This document shows positions 41,743 through 50,848 of a stretch of 64,000 nucleotides of DNA, one piece after another. The stretch is taken from NCBI GenBank assembly GCA_902563335.1, contig CACEWU010000001.1, positions 1 through 64,000 on the forward strand. Direction: 5' to 3'. The notes beneath the pieces were generated by a model. The model did no database searches. It saw nothing but the letters and a program-made list of their open reading frames with translations, and was not told the DNA's origin. The DNA comes from an uncultured Prochlorococcus sp. GTDB taxonomy: Bacteria; Cyanobacteriota; Cyanobacteriia; PCC-6307; Cyanobiaceae. How positions within the stretch are numbered: position 1 is the first letter of the stretch; each line of letters starts with the position of its first letter. The translations under genes were made by a program, and so were the position numbers.

Positions 41743-42939
41743 TTAAGAAGGTTTTTTGATGGCTTTTGCTTGCGTTGAGGTCCAAGCAGATACACATGGT
41801 ATTCGTTTTCGGTCACACCGATCGGCATATTTGCGAGCTACATCAACAACCTCAGCAAGAAGGCCATCATCCAAGGTGGTTGGTTTAAGCCCTAACTCAA
41901 TGAAGCAACGATTGTCAACAATTAGATCGTTTTCTACAGCTTCATTTCTAGGATTTGGAAGGTAGTTGAGTTCTGCACCTGTAAGAGCAGCAACTTTTTT
42001 GGCGAGTTCTCCGACCTGATGACTCTCAGTCATTTGGTTGAAGATTTTTACCCTTTCACCATGATGTGGTGGATTCTCTAAGGCTAATTGCACACAGCGA
42101 ACCGAGTCACGAATATGAATAAACGCACGTGTTTGGCCACCTGTTCCATGCACAGTCAGTGGATACCCAATAGCTGCTTGCATTAAGAATCGATTTAATA
42201 CTGTTCCATAGTCCCCGTCGTAATCAAATCGATTAGTAAGACGTGGATCTTTGCTTGTTGCATCAGTATTAGTTCCCCAAACTATTCCTTGGTGCAAATC
42301 AGTAATTCGTATCTTGTCATTTTTGTTGTAGTAAAGAAACAGTAACTGATCTAAGGTCTTAGTCATGTGATAAACACTTCCTGGACTAGCAGGATGAAGA
42401 ATCTCTTCTTCAAAACGGCTGCCATCAGGCTGTGGAACTTCAACTTTTAAGTAACCCTCTGGGATGGTTGCTCCACGATGTGAGCCGTATCCATATACCC
42501 CCATCGTTCCTAAGTGAACAATATGAATATCAAGATTGCTTTCAACAATTGCAGCGAGCAGGTTATGTGTGCCGTTGACATTGTTGTCAACGGTATAGCG
42601 TTTAGTTGAGCTGCTTTTCATTGAATATGGAGCGGCTCTTTGCTCTGCGAAGTGAACCACCGAATTAGGTTTTTCTTCTAATAGAAGATCTACCAGTCTC
42701 TGGTATTCATGAGCTATATCCATATTTATGAAGCGCATCGGTTTTCCACCGATTTGTTCCCAGGCCTTGAGACGATCTCCGATGCTTGATATCGGAGTCA
42801 ATGACTCGACTTCGAGATCAATATCTATTTTTCGTCGGCTGAGATTGTCGACAATGAGAACGTCATGGCCTTGGTCCGCCAAGTTGACGGCACAAGGCCA
42901 TCCACAGAAGCCGTCACCGCCAAGAACAAGAACTTTCAC
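41743..42939 (-). CDS. sqdB: UDP-sulfoquinovose synthase
   Basis: SqdB makes UDP-sulfoquinovose from UDP-glucose and sulfite with NAD, the head group for sulfolipid. The Rossmann motif VLVLGGDGFCGWPCAVNLADQGHDV is at the very N-terminus, and the SDR catalytic YxxxK is in VYHMTKTLDQ. I start at GTG 42939, because GGAG lies 6 bases upstream and the family begins with this Rossmann strand; an in-frame ATG at 42981 would add 14 residues not expected in SqdB. Result: 398 residues. sqdX follows. Confidence 0.95.
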   Translation of the reverse strand: MKVLVLGGDGFCGWPCAVNLADQGHDVLIVDNLSRRKIDIDLEVESLTPISSIGDRLKAWEQIGGKPMRFINMDIAHEYQRLVDLLLEEKPNSVVHFAEQRAAPYSMKSSSTKRYTVDNNVNGTHNLLAAIVESNLDIHIVHLGTMGVYGYGSHRGATIPEGYLKVEVPQPDGSRFEEEILHPASPGSVYHMTKTLDQLLFLYYNKNDKIRITDLHQGIVWGTNTDATSKDPRLTNRFDYDGDYGTVLNRFLMQAAIGYPLTVHGTGGQTRAFIHIRDSVRCVQLALENPPHHGERVKIFNQMTESHQVGELAKKVAALTGAELNYLPNPRNEAVENDLIVDNRCFIELGLKPTTLDDGLLAEVVDVARKYADRCDRKRIPCVSAWTSTQAKAIKKPS

Positions 42940-42998
42940 CCAAGACTCCAACAGAAGAGAGCATTTAGCCCATGTAGGCAAGCTACTACAAGGTTTTT

Positions 42999-43166
42999 TC
43001 AGCTAATGGTTACCGATAAGGCAATTAAGCTGCAAACCAGTAGTGCTCCAACAATGAGAATAATCCTAGAGCTGTTGTTCTGTAGAGCTCCTTTATTAAT
43101 TACTTCCATCTTGGGCTCTTTCGCAAAGGAATTTAATCTTCCTCCATCTTCTTCAATAACTGGCAT
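42999..43166 (-). CDS. Small single-pass membrane protein, ssl1498-family light-harvesting-like
   Basis: From ATG 43166 to TGA 42999, 55 residues: MPVIEEDGGRLNSFAKEPKM, a short linker, then a membrane helix (RIILIVGALLVCSLIALSVTIS). The opening 'EEGGRLN.FA.EPKM' is the pattern I know from the cyanobacterial ssl1498-type light-harvesting-like family, linked to photosystem assembly. It is not a true Hlip, as the ExBxN chlorophyll-binding helix motif is absent. It lies between thiG and sqdB, on the same strand. Frames on the plus strand over it are shadows. Confidence 0.75.
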   Translation of the reverse strand: MPVIEEDGGRLNSFAKEPKMEVINKGALQNNSSRIILIVGALLVCSLIALSVTIS

Positions 43167-43243
43167 GCCTTTGATTCATCTCGGCGGACCCTATGGAGCT
43201 GATAGCTAGTCAGGTCGATTCCGTTACTTTCCTTTACGCGTCT

Positions 43244-44065
43244 TCACGAATCTTTGCTTGTAATAAGCCCGCTTGAGGGGGAGCTAGGAGAGGCTTCGAG
43301 CCTTTTGGTTAAACGTCCAGCCAAGAAGGCTGCCCTACCAGCTTCAACGGCTTTAGACATCGCTGTGGCCATTTCTGGTGGACTCCCTGCCAATGCTATT
43401 GCACTATTGATTAAAACTGCATCTGCACCCATCTCCATTGCTTGAGCAGCCTCGCTTGGGACTCCAATACCTGCATCAACAACAACTGGGACTTTCGCGT
43501 TTTCGATGATCATTGCAATGTTTGCTTCATTTCGTATCCCTTGCCCTGATCCAATTGGTGATCCAAGTGGCATCAAAGTTGCACATCCTGCGTCTTCAAG
43601 CCTTTTTGCTAATAAGGGATCTGCATTTATATATGGCAGAACTTGGAATCCCTCTTTGACAAGTTGCTCTGCTGCTTCCAGTGTTCCAAATGGATCGGGT
43701 AGTAAATGAACTGGGTCGGGAATTACTTCGAGTTTGATGAAATTGTTATTTTCCTGACCAGCAACTTTTGTCAATTCACGGCCAAGTCTGGCTATTCGAA
43801 TTGCTTCATCTGCATTTGTGCAACCAGCGGTGTTTGGCAACATCCAAAGTTTGGACCAATTAATTGCTTCCATAAGGCCATGGTGGCCTGATTCCAATGC
43901 TTGAACTCTGCGAACAGCCACAGTGACCATCTCGCTTTTTGCGTTTTGAAGGCTTTTGTTCATGATTCCTATGGTTGGATATTTCCCTGTTCCTATAAAC
44001 AGTCGACTGCAAAAGGTTTTATTGCCAATCTGAAGCTTGTCATGAGTGTTGAGTATCTGAGTCAT
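43244..44065 (-). CDS. thiG: Thiazole synthase
   Basis: ThiG forms the thiazole ring of thiamine from deoxyxylulose phosphate, dehydroglycine and the ThiS thiocarboxylate. The 273 residues include [14 protein letters not shown] near the start, [18 protein letters not shown] (as [23 protein letters not shown]), [14 protein letters not shown] ([18 protein letters not shown]) and [31 protein letters not shown], all standard. ThiS is not next to it. The minus-strand gene is followed by the small membrane protein and sqdB. Confidence 0.96.
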   Translation of the reverse strand: MTQILNTHDKLQIGNKTFCSRLFIGTGKYPTIGIMNKSLQNAKSEMVTVAVRRVQALESGHHGLMEAINWSKLWMLPNTAGCTNADEAIRIARLGRELTKVAGQENNNFIKLEVIPDPVHLLPDPFGTLEAAEQLVKEGFQVLPYINADPLLAKRLEDAGCATLMPLGSPIGSGQGIRNEANIAMIIENAKVPVVVDAGIGVPSEAAQAMEMGADAVLINSAIALAGSPPEMATAMSKAVEAGRAAFLAGRLTKRLEASPSSPSSGLITSKDS

Positions 44066-44143
44066 TAGTTCTTATTGGAGGGGCTTGTTAAACTCATTAT
44101 TGGAATAATTGTCTTTAGCGTGTCGTAATCATCCTTAGGTTCA

Positions 44144-44713
44144 ATGCTTTTTTTTTCATTTGTGGATTTGTGGATTGCGAATGAGCCGTCTCTTCAACAA
44201 TCGTTGCCAATTTCTAGTAGTCCTGAAGCTTCTCAAGAACAGCTCGAACCAATAGACTCAATTATAGAAATCAAGCCTTTTGTGCTTGAGGGTTCGGTAG
44301 AGAGTTTTGATCCTGAATCACGTGCAAAAGAACTTGTAAAGAATATTCCTAGGAATTGGTGTGGCACTTTTAAGTCTTTTGAGAAAGATTTAAATATTGA
44401 TGTAACTTTAAGATTTTTTGAAGTGAGTGCTACTGGACAAATGGTTTCAATGCAGGGAGAAATGATGCTTGGAGATGTAAAAACTTTGGTCAGTGGAAAT
44501 TTAAATGCAAAATCAGATCAATTTGAACTGATACCTTTAGCTGAAAAATTATTGCCAGGATTAGAGCCTGGTGGTTCGTTTATAGGATTACAAGGGGTAA
44601 AGGTGTTTGGTTGGAATTCTTCTAATTTGGATAATGCAGGAGGTCAGTTAAATCTTAGGGAAAAATGTGCAGATGAGATTTCAGAAGCCCCTGTTGTCAG
44701 GTCTATTTGGTGA
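44144..44713 (+). CDS. Protein of unknown function with an N-terminal hydrophobic stretch
   Basis: A 189-residue protein. The first 20 residues (MLFFSFVDLWIANEPSLQQS) start hydrophobic but lack a clear signal-peptide cleavage. The soluble part (WCGTFKSFEKDLNIDVTLRFFEVSATGQMVSMQGEMMLGD...VSGNLNAKSDQFELIPL) reads like alternating beta strands, as in a small beta-barrel or lipid-binding domain. No catalytic motif is seen and the function is unknown. Its last 33 bases overlap the end of the convergent TPR gene. Confidence 0.7.
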   Translation: MLFFSFVDLWIANEPSLQQSLPISSSPEASQEQLEPIDSIIEIKPFVLEGSVESFDPESRAKELVKNIPRNWCGTFKSFEKDLNIDVTLRFFEVSATGQMVSMQGEMMLGDVKTLVSGNLNAKSDQFELIPLAEKLLPGLEPGGSFIGLQGVKVFGWNSSNLDNAGGQLNLREKCADEISEAPVVRSIW

Positions 44714-45238
44714 TTGGGTTTCCATTTTTTTCTGAATAATCTTTATTTGTTTTAGAGCTGTTTTGTTTTTAGGGTCAATATCTAATACTTCTTTGTATAA
44801 CGTTAAGGCCTCATCTTGTTGAAGTAATCTTTGCTTGGCAAAAGCTAGGTTGTTAATTGCTACTGGGTAATCAGCCTTTGCTTTGAGTGCTGTTTTGTAG
44901 TGCCCTACTGCAGATTCGAAGTCATCTTGTGCAGCGAGAGAAAAGCCAAGTGCATTTTCGATTAAGGCTTTGGCTTCATCAGGCTCCTCGCTTAGCTGTT
45001 TTAATGCTTTTCTAAGTGTAGATGTGGCCTGTGGATATAATCTTTTTCTAAGTTGAACGGAAGCAAGTTCGTATAGTTTTGATGCCTCTGAGGATGAAGA
45101 GCTACCGCTTTGTTCAAGTTTGATTAGATTTATTTCATCTTTTCTAACTCGAAGTAGTTGTCGTCCTACTAAAACAGCAACAATTAAAAGTAAGCCAATT
45201 AGGCCTATGAGGTATGTCTCTGGCTGGAGAATGTTCAT
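44681..45238 (-). CDS. TPR-repeat membrane-anchored protein
   Basis: A 185-residue protein with a hydrophobic segment at residues 8-30 (YLIGLIGLLLIVAVLVGRQLL) and then tetratricopeptide repeats: SKLYELASVQLRKRLYPQATSTLRKALKQL, then ALIENALGFSLAAQDDFESAVGHYKTALKAKADYPVAINNLAFAKQRL. TPRs mediate protein contacts; in cyanobacteria such membrane-tethered TPR proteins often help photosystem assembly, though this cannot be shown here. It ends convergently with the 189-residue gene, overlapping by 33 bases. Confidence 0.85.
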   Translation of the reverse strand: MNILQPETYLIGLIGLLLIVAVLVGRQLLRVRKDEINLIKLEQSGSSSSSEASKLYELASVQLRKRLYPQATSTLRKALKQLSEEPDEAKALIENALGFSLAAQDDFESAVGHYKTALKAKADYPVAINNLAFAKQRLLQQDEALTLYKEVLDIDPKNKTALKQIKIIQKKMETQSPNRPDNRGF

Positions 45239-45429
45239 GATTAGTTAGTTGTGCTGGCGCAATTCATGCCTATTGGGGGTAAGGTCCACCTTGAGAATTC
45301 ATCTCTAGCCACACCTCAAAAGCAAGTCTCATGAACGGTAATGGGGCATTGATCAATTACACAACAAATCAACACACCTTTTATATCGTTGAAATGGCTT
45401 CTGCCGAGTACAGTTTGTATGGAACTGCT

Positions 45430-45777
45430 TTAATTCTTAGTTGAGGCCACAACGCTGCTAAAGGTTGTTGGATCGATTACAGCAAGTTGAGCAAGCATTT
45501 TTCGATTTAGTCGAACATCAGCTTTTTTAAGACCTCCAATTAATCTGCTATAGCTCAAACCATTGATGCGAGCTGCAGCATTAATCCGTGCAATCCAAAG
45601 TCTACGGAAGTCTCTTTTACGTCTTCTGCGATCTCTATAAGCATTGCAAAGAGCTTTCATTACCCTCTGATTAGCTGTTCTGAAGAGTCGTCCGTTACTC
45701 CCTTGGAAGCCACGGGCTAATCGGAGAATTTTGTTACGACGTTTACGAGCAACGTTGCCTCTCTTGACACGGGACAT
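45430..45777 (-). CDS. rplT: 50S ribosomal protein L20
   Basis: L20 binds 23S rRNA early in 50S assembly and is a translational repressor of its own operon in some bacteria. The 115-residue, very basic sequence ([40 protein letters not shown]...[20 protein letters not shown]) is standard. It follows rpmI on the same strand after 63 bases. infC, the usual third member of this operon, is not adjacent here. Confidence 0.98.
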   Translation of the reverse strand: MSRVKRGNVARKRRNKILRLARGFQGSNGRLFRTANQRVMKALCNAYRDRRRRKRDFRRLWIARINAAARINGLSYSRLIGGLKKADVRLNRKMLAQLAVIDPTTFSSVVASTKN

Positions 45778-45840
45778 AGCTAGAAATTGGTTAAAAGGAG
45801 TGTTTGATTAAGTGAAAAAATTGTATTTAATGTTTTTTCG

Positions 45841-46038
45841 TTAGGCGTAAGGAAGCATGAGGCTTACATTTTCTGCATCTCTTTCATCCACAACTGCTTT
45901 TGTTGCAAGGTGTCGTTTCAGTTTGGGACTCTTGTGATCAAGTAAATGGTTGCGGAATGCACGACGTCGGATGAATTTGCCTGTGCCTGTTGCTTTGAAC
46001 CGCTTTGCAGCAGCTTTGCGGGTCTTTAGCTTGGGCAT
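45841..46038 (-). CDS. rpmI: 50S ribosomal protein L35
   Basis: L35 is a 65-residue basic 50S protein. The sequence [32 protein letters not shown] is the family signature. It is transcribed with rplT downstream. Its upstream region (46039-46142) is shared with the divergent SpoIID-like gene and must hold both promoters. Confidence 0.98.
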   Translation of the reverse strand: MPKLKTRKAAAKRFKATGTGKFIRRRAFRNHLLDHKSPKLKRHLATKAVVDERDAENVSLMLPYA

Positions 46039-46142
46039 GTCCTAACTCAAACGCATAACTAGCAAGACTACGACCTCGACCAGCCTGAAGCCAAATTAGA
46101 AATGATGGATTTTCGATACACACCTAAAAACCACAAATCGAA

Positions 46143-47687
46143 TTGATGATTCCAATGATTGTTCGAACGATTTTTATTAGTGCTTTTTTTCTTGTCTTTT
46201 CAGGTTTTTTGGGGGGTTCTAAGCAGCAACAAATAAATGCTTCGTCAGACGTTGCATGGCCTACCCATAGAGAGGTTCCTCATCCCCCATTAGTTAAATC
46301 TAATGATCCATTGCTTTTGGTTGGTTTAGAGCCTTATCTGGGCAAAAGCTCGATTGTCGATGGGGCTTCTCAAGAATTTACCTTGAAAAGTAATGGCAGC
46401 TTTTTGGTTTTAAAAGACTCAGCTGGGATTGTGCATCATTCGAGTGAAATTACTTTAATTTGGAGAAAAGTTGCCTTATCTCATTCCAAAAAATTTGTTC
46501 GTCAAGTAGTTGGCCCTTTCGCTAGTTTTGAATCTGCGAATTCAATTGCTCTGCAATTGAAGAAAGAGGGTATTCAGTCAATTGTGGCTCACCCTAAGGA
46601 ATGGGAGCTGTGGTTTCCAACTCATATAAGCCTTCCAAAGGCTTTGAAAGCTCGTTCTTTGGAAGTGACAGTGAATTCGGAAATTAAGCCTTTTTTAAAA
46701 GGAACAAGTGGAGAAGTGTTGTTGTCAGGACCGATTCAGATTGAAGCTAAAGAAGGCTTGCAATGGAAAGGAGGAGTTTATGTAGGCCCTTTTTTGATTC
46801 AAGCAGATGCTTATGGAACCTGGACCTTTGTTGAGCAGGTTCCTTTGGAAAGATATTTACACGGGGTAGTTCCGTATGAAATTGGGTTTAAGTCTCCAGC
46901 ATCAGCATTTGCTGCTCAGGCTGTCCTTGCGCGTACCTGGGCCTTAGCAAATTCAAAGCGCTTTGTATTGGATGGATATCACATTTGTAGTGATACCCAA
47001 TGTCAGGTTTATAAAGACCCTCGAAAGGCAAGTGAAAAAGTCAAAAGGGCAATACTAAGTACTGCTGGCAAGGTTTTGACTTGGCAAGGGCACCCAATTC
47101 ACGCGGTCTATCACGCTAGTAATGGTGGTGTAATGGCATCTGGGGTTGAAGCCTGGTCAATGGCACCTGTTCCCTATTTGCGTGCTTCTTTAGATGGCTC
47201 GTCCGAATGGAATGAGCGATTCGCTTTACCGCTTGATACAAATGGTGTGAAGTTACTCTTGGCTAATTCAGATGGCCCTTATGGCGCACAGCACAGACTA
47301 TTTCGCTGGACTCGAACATTTACTTCATTAGAATTGCAAGAAAATATTAAATCAACTGGTAATTATCCTTTTATACCAAGGGATGTGAGGGTTTTGAAAA
47401 GAGGTGAAAGTGGTCGAGTCCTTGCTCTAGAAATAAATGGTGATGATAATCAAGCCTCAACTATTCTTCGTTTAGATAACATTCGGCGAACATTGCGCAA
47501 GTTGCCCAGCACTTTGTTTGTAGTCAATAAAGTAAAGGACGGGGTGTGGAGGTTTTCAGGGGGAGGGTTTGGTCATGGCGCTGGGCTTTCTCAAGCTGGA
47601 GCAATTGAATTAGCTCTGATGGGTTGGACTCCTGCTCAGATTTTGAGCCATTACTACCCTGGAACAATTTATGGACCTTTGCCTTAG
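46143..47687 (+). CDS. SpoIID/LytB domain protein (secreted)
   Basis: A 514-residue protein with a hydrophobic signal-like N-terminus (MIVRTIFISAFFLVFSGFLGG). The SpoIID domain is seen in LERYLHGVVPYEIGFKSPASAFAAQAVLARTWAL, then HAVYHASNGGVMASGVEAW and a closing GGGFGHGAGLSQAGAIELAL. SpoIID proteins are peptidoglycan-modifying enzymes (lytic transglycosylase type in Bacillus). An N-terminal region (FVRQVVGPFASFESANSIALQLKKEGI) resembles a SPOR-type peptidoglycan-binding domain. It likely acts in the cell envelope. Confidence 0.88.
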   Translation: MMIPMIVRTIFISAFFLVFSGFLGGSKQQQINASSDVAWPTHREVPHPPLVKSNDPLLLVGLEPYLGKSSIVDGASQEFTLKSNGSFLVLKDSAGIVHHSSEITLIWRKVALSHSKKFVRQVVGPFASFESANSIALQLKKEGIQSIVAHPKEWELWFPTHISLPKALKARSLEVTVNSEIKPFLKGTSGEVLLSGPIQIEAKEGLQWKGGVYVGPFLIQADAYGTWTFVEQVPLERYLHGVVPYEIGFKSPASAFAAQAVLARTWALANSKRFVLDGYHICSDTQCQVYKDPRKASEKVKRAILSTAGKVLTWQGHPIHAVYHASNGGVMASGVEAWSMAPVPYLRASLDGSSEWNERFALPLDTNGVKLLLANSDGPYGAQHRLFRWTRTFTSLELQENIKSTGNYPFIPRDVRVLKRGESGRVLALEINGDDNQASTILRLDNIRRTLRKLPSTLFVVNKVKDGVWRFSGGGFGHGAGLSQAGAIELALMGWTPAQILSHYYPGTIYGPLP

Positions 47688-47729
47688 TACTAGAAATCCA
47701 TCTAGAGTTCAATCACTTTGAGAACAGCA

Positions 47730-49043
47730 ATGTCCGCGGCTGTTGCGACTGGAGACCACCGCCGTGGTAAGACAGCTTTGTTTGTGATTGCTTGTGGTTG
47801 GGCTGGGGTATTTCCTCACTCTTTAGAAGCTGCAAGAAGTCTTTTGCCTGCAATAACACTTGCGTTTTTGTTGGGTGGTTTTGGATTAAGGACAGTTTTA
47901 CGTGACCGAAAGAAATGGTTTAGCAGTGCATATGACAGCGATTCTAAAATCCTTTCCCAAGAGAATTACCCTTCTGTTGATGTTTTGGTCGCTGCTAGGG
48001 ATGAAGAAAAAGTTGTTAGAAGGCTTGTTAAGCGTCTATTAGCGATTACTTATCCAAAAGAAAAACTGTCTATTTGTATTATTGATGATGGGAGTCGAGA
48101 CAGTACATCGGCTCAGCTTGATGAGTTGAGTAAGCAATGCCCAATGCTGAAAGTAATACATCGGCCAAGATTTGCAGGTGGAGGTAAATCTGGGGCACTA
48201 AATGAGGCATTAAGTCACGTTAATAGTAAATGGTTATTGATATTGGATGCCGATGCTCAATTACAAGAAGATGCCTTGCAACGCTTAGTCTTGTTTGCAC
48301 AAAAAGGGGCATTTTCTGCTGTTCAGTTAAGGAAGGCGGTTGTTAACTCTAAAGAGAATCTTTTAACTCGTCTTCAAGCTATGGAGATGGCTATGGATGC
48401 AGTTATACAGCAGGGTCGTCAGGCTGGAGGTGGTGTGGTTGAGCTACGAGGAAATGGTCAGTTAATAGATCGGAAAAGTCTTCTCAGGTGTGGAGGTTTT
48501 AATGAAGAAACAGTGACAGATGATCTTGATCTAAGTTTCCGGCTGCTGACTTCTGGTGATTTGGTTGGGATTCTGTGGGACCCTCCAGTTCAAGAAGAAG
48601 CTGTAGAGACATTTCAATCACTTTGGAAACAGAGACAGCGATGGGCTGAAGGAGGCTTGCAGCGCTTCTTTGATTATTGGCCATTGTTAATCTCTAATCG
48701 ATTAAAACTTGCCAAACGTGTTGATTTGGCAAGTTTTTTTCTTCTTCAATATGCGCTTCCAGTTATTTCCTTTTTTGATCTAATCACTACATGTCTGACT
48801 AGAACAGTTCCAGCTTTTTGGCCCCTTTCTATTGTTGCATTCAGTGTTTCAGGCGTAGCGTATTGGAGAGCTTGTAAAACTAATAGTGAAGGTCCTGATC
48901 TGCCTTTGCCTAAACCTATAATATTATTGATTGCAATATCATATTTAGCTCATTGGTTTATTGTTATTCCATGGGTTTCATTAAGAATGGCTTTCTTACC
49001 TAAGAAGCTTGTATGGGCTAAGACTATTCATCAAGGAAAGTAG
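47730..49043 (+). CDS. Family 2 glycosyltransferase (cellulose-synthase-like), membrane
   Basis: A 437-residue membrane glycosyltransferase. The GT2 core is complete: IIDDGSRDST, ILDADAQLQ (DxD), TDDLDLSFRLL (TED-type) and QRQRWAEGG (the QxxRW motif). An N-terminal hydrophobic segment and three or more at the C-terminus make it membrane-bound and processive in type. The product is unknown: likely an envelope or exopolysaccharide. Start ATG 47730 is preferred over TTG 47718, which adds four residues. It follows the SpoIID-like gene by 42 bases, so both may act in the envelope. Confidence 0.9.
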   Translation: MSAAVATGDHRRGKTALFVIACGWAGVFPHSLEAARSLLPAITLAFLLGGFGLRTVLRDRKKWFSSAYDSDSKILSQENYPSVDVLVAARDEEKVVRRLVKRLLAITYPKEKLSICIIDDGSRDSTSAQLDELSKQCPMLKVIHRPRFAGGGKSGALNEALSHVNSKWLLILDADAQLQEDALQRLVLFAQKGAFSAVQLRKAVVNSKENLLTRLQAMEMAMDAVIQQGRQAGGGVVELRGNGQLIDRKSLLRCGGFNEETVTDDLDLSFRLLTSGDLVGILWDPPVQEEAVETFQSLWKQRQRWAEGGLQRFFDYWPLLISNRLKLAKRVDLASFFLLQYALPVISFFDLITTCLTRTVPAFWPLSIVAFSVSGVAYWRACKTNSEGPDLPLPKPIILLIAISYLAHWFIVIPWVSLRMAFLPKKLVWAKTIHQGK

Positions 49044-49060
49044 TATTAAAAGCATTCAAT

Positions 49061-50821
49061 TTATAAATCTAATACTTTACCGTTGAAAAAATCTGCAAGA
49101 TTTTTGGCTTGATTTTCTATAGGCTCAATGGTTTTTATATTTTTACTTTCTACTATTTTTGTTTGCGGATCTTCGCTTTTTATAGAAGATTTGACGGTTT
49201 TATTATTCGTCTTAGACTCTGTGTCAACAGCTTTTTCTGTCGCATCCTCGCCTAAACTTCGCTGAAGATTTGTATCCCGAACACTTTTTTCAGATGTAGA
49301 TATTATATTCTTTTCTAGGATTAATGTTCTAGAACTGCCTAATGTTTCATTAATCGCTTGTTCGAGAAGATTGATTCGACTTTGAACCATTCCCATCCAG
49401 TTGTCTGATACTTTTACTACTGCTTTGTCTGGTGTTAATTGAGTGAGCTTAGCTTGTTGGGAAAGAAGCATTCTTGTGGACGGTAGTTCAAGTCTTCCAA
49501 GAATCTGTTGCCATAAATCAGTAAGGTGATGTATTTGAGAGTCTAAGTTTTCTATTGATTTTTCTGAATGCTCATTGCCTGTGCTTGGATCGTTAAATTT
49601 GGCTTCTGTTTTTAGAGATAGATCTTGTACTAATTCGTTGGAATTGCCTTTTTTTGTTGTTATCAAGTTTGGTTCTATTTTGGTTTGTGTTTGTTGTACT
49701 TGAACCGTATCTTCCGAACTTAATGACGGCCTTGAAAGAATTCCTAAAAGAATGACTTCAAGCCAAAGACGTGGTTGAACACTTAACTTGAGTTGGCTTT
49801 CTGTGCCTTTGAGTTGAGCTTGCCAATATAAGAGGGTAGTTTGTTTTACTTTATTTGAAATTTCTGTAAGTTCTTGTTGAAACTCTGATGAAATATTGAT
49901 TAGTTCTGGTTTGTTTGGTGCTGCATTTAGAAGTACTAGATCTCTAAGTATTGATGCTAATCCTTGAAGAATAGCAATTGGGTCGCGTCCATGATTAAAC
50001 AGTTGTCTACATTCTTCTAAAAGTTTGACAGGGTTACTTTCTACTAAGGCCGCTGCAATTGATATTAGCTCTTGTTCTGGAACTGCGCCTAACAAATCCC
50101 AAACATATTTAGTTGTGATTGGACCTGGCAATAGACTTAATTGATCGAGCATGCTCTCTGCATCTCTTAATCCTCCTTGAGCTTTTTGGGAGATTAAGTG
50201 AAGTGCTTCTGGTTCAATTGCAATGGCCTCATTTGAGGCAATCATTCCTAAATGTTTCTTCAGAGGTTCTATTCCAATTCTTCTGAAATCAAATCTTTGA
50301 CAGCGACTAAGGATTGTTGGAAGTACTCGCTGAGGGTCAGTGGTGGCTAATACAAATACGACTCTAGGGGGAGGTTCTTCCAGAGTTTTAAGGAGAGCAT
50401 TAAATGCTGCTGTGGATAGCATGTGACATTCGTCGACTACATAGACTTTCCAACGGGCCTGAACAGGAGCGAATTTTGATCTTTCAATTATTTCACGAAT
50501 ATTGTCGACTCCAGTATTAGAGGCAGCATCAATTTCTATAACGTCTAAACATGTTCCACTGGAAATAGAAGTGCAGAGATCACATTTGCCACATGGTTCG
50601 GGAGTAGGAGTTTGGCTTTTTTGGCAATTCAAAGAACGGGCAATAATTCTTGCGCTGGATGTCTTACCAGTTCCCCGAGGACCACAAAAGAGATAAGCAG
50701 GGGCGATGCGATTTCTCAGCAGGGCTTGCTTGAGTGTTGTTGTAATAGCTTCCTGCCCTACAAGCTCATCAAAACGCTCGGGTCGATATTTGTGATGCAG
50801 TGGTTGGTAGACCTGACTCAT
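49061..50821 (-). CDS. dnaX: DNA polymerase III subunits gamma and tau
   Basis: DnaX is the ATPase of the clamp loader. Walker A is GPRGTGKTSSARI (47-59), the zinc site CGKCDLCTSISSGTC (77-91), DEAD-like VVDECHML (128-135), and sensor 1 around LATTDPQRV. The core ends near residue 370; the rest is a low-complexity tau-type tail (586 residues total). No intein is present, unlike some cyanobacterial dnaX genes. An A7 run at codons 390-391 could cause a -1 shift giving a 409-residue gamma-like product (see findings). Confidence 0.97.
   Translation of the reverse strand: MSQVYQPLHHKYRPERFDELVGQEAITTTLKQALLRNRIAPAYLFCGPRGTGKTSSARIIARSLNCQKSQTPTPEPCGKCDLCTSISSGTCLDVIEIDAASNTGVDNIREIIERSKFAPVQARWKVYVVDECHMLSTAAFNALLKTLEEPPPRVVFVLATTDPQRVLPTILSRCQRFDFRRIGIEPLKKHLGMIASNEAIAIEPEALHLISQKAQGGLRDAESMLDQLSLLPGPITTKYVWDLLGAVPEQELISIAAALVESNPVKLLEECRQLFNHGRDPIAILQGLASILRDLVLLNAAPNKPELINISSEFQQELTEISNKVKQTTLLYWQAQLKGTESQLKLSVQPRLWLEVILLGILSRPSLSSEDTVQVQQTQTKIEPNLITTKKGNSNELVQDLSLKTEAKFNDPSTGNEHSEKSIENLDSQIHHLTDLWQQILGRLELPSTRMLLSQQAKLTQLTPDKAVVKVSDNWMGMVQSRINLLEQAINETLGSSRTLILEKNIISTSEKSVRDTNLQRSLGEDATEKAVDTESKTNNKTVKSSIKSEDPQTKIVESKNIKTIEPIENQAKNLADFFNGKVLDL
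49649..49655 (-). promoter_or_regulatory. Slippery A7 run in dnaX (candidate -1 frameshift site)
   Basis: On the minus strand the codons are ACA AAA AAA GGC, so seven A form an A-AAA-AAA slippery heptamer at residues 390-391. A -1 slip would read 18 new codons (beginning AGG CAA TTC) and stop at TAA 49595-49593. This would give a 409-residue protein, close to the gamma subunit. E. coli dnaX frames at A-AAA-AAG, so the idea has precedent, but use here is inferred. Confidence 0.45.
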
Positions 50822-50848
50822 TCCCAGCCTCTGAGAAGCAGAGAATAC

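Noticed and set aside
45331..45444. 37-codon plus-strand frame in the gap between the TPR gene and rplT
   Set aside because: No ribosome site and it runs into the end of rplT; no recognisable sequence.
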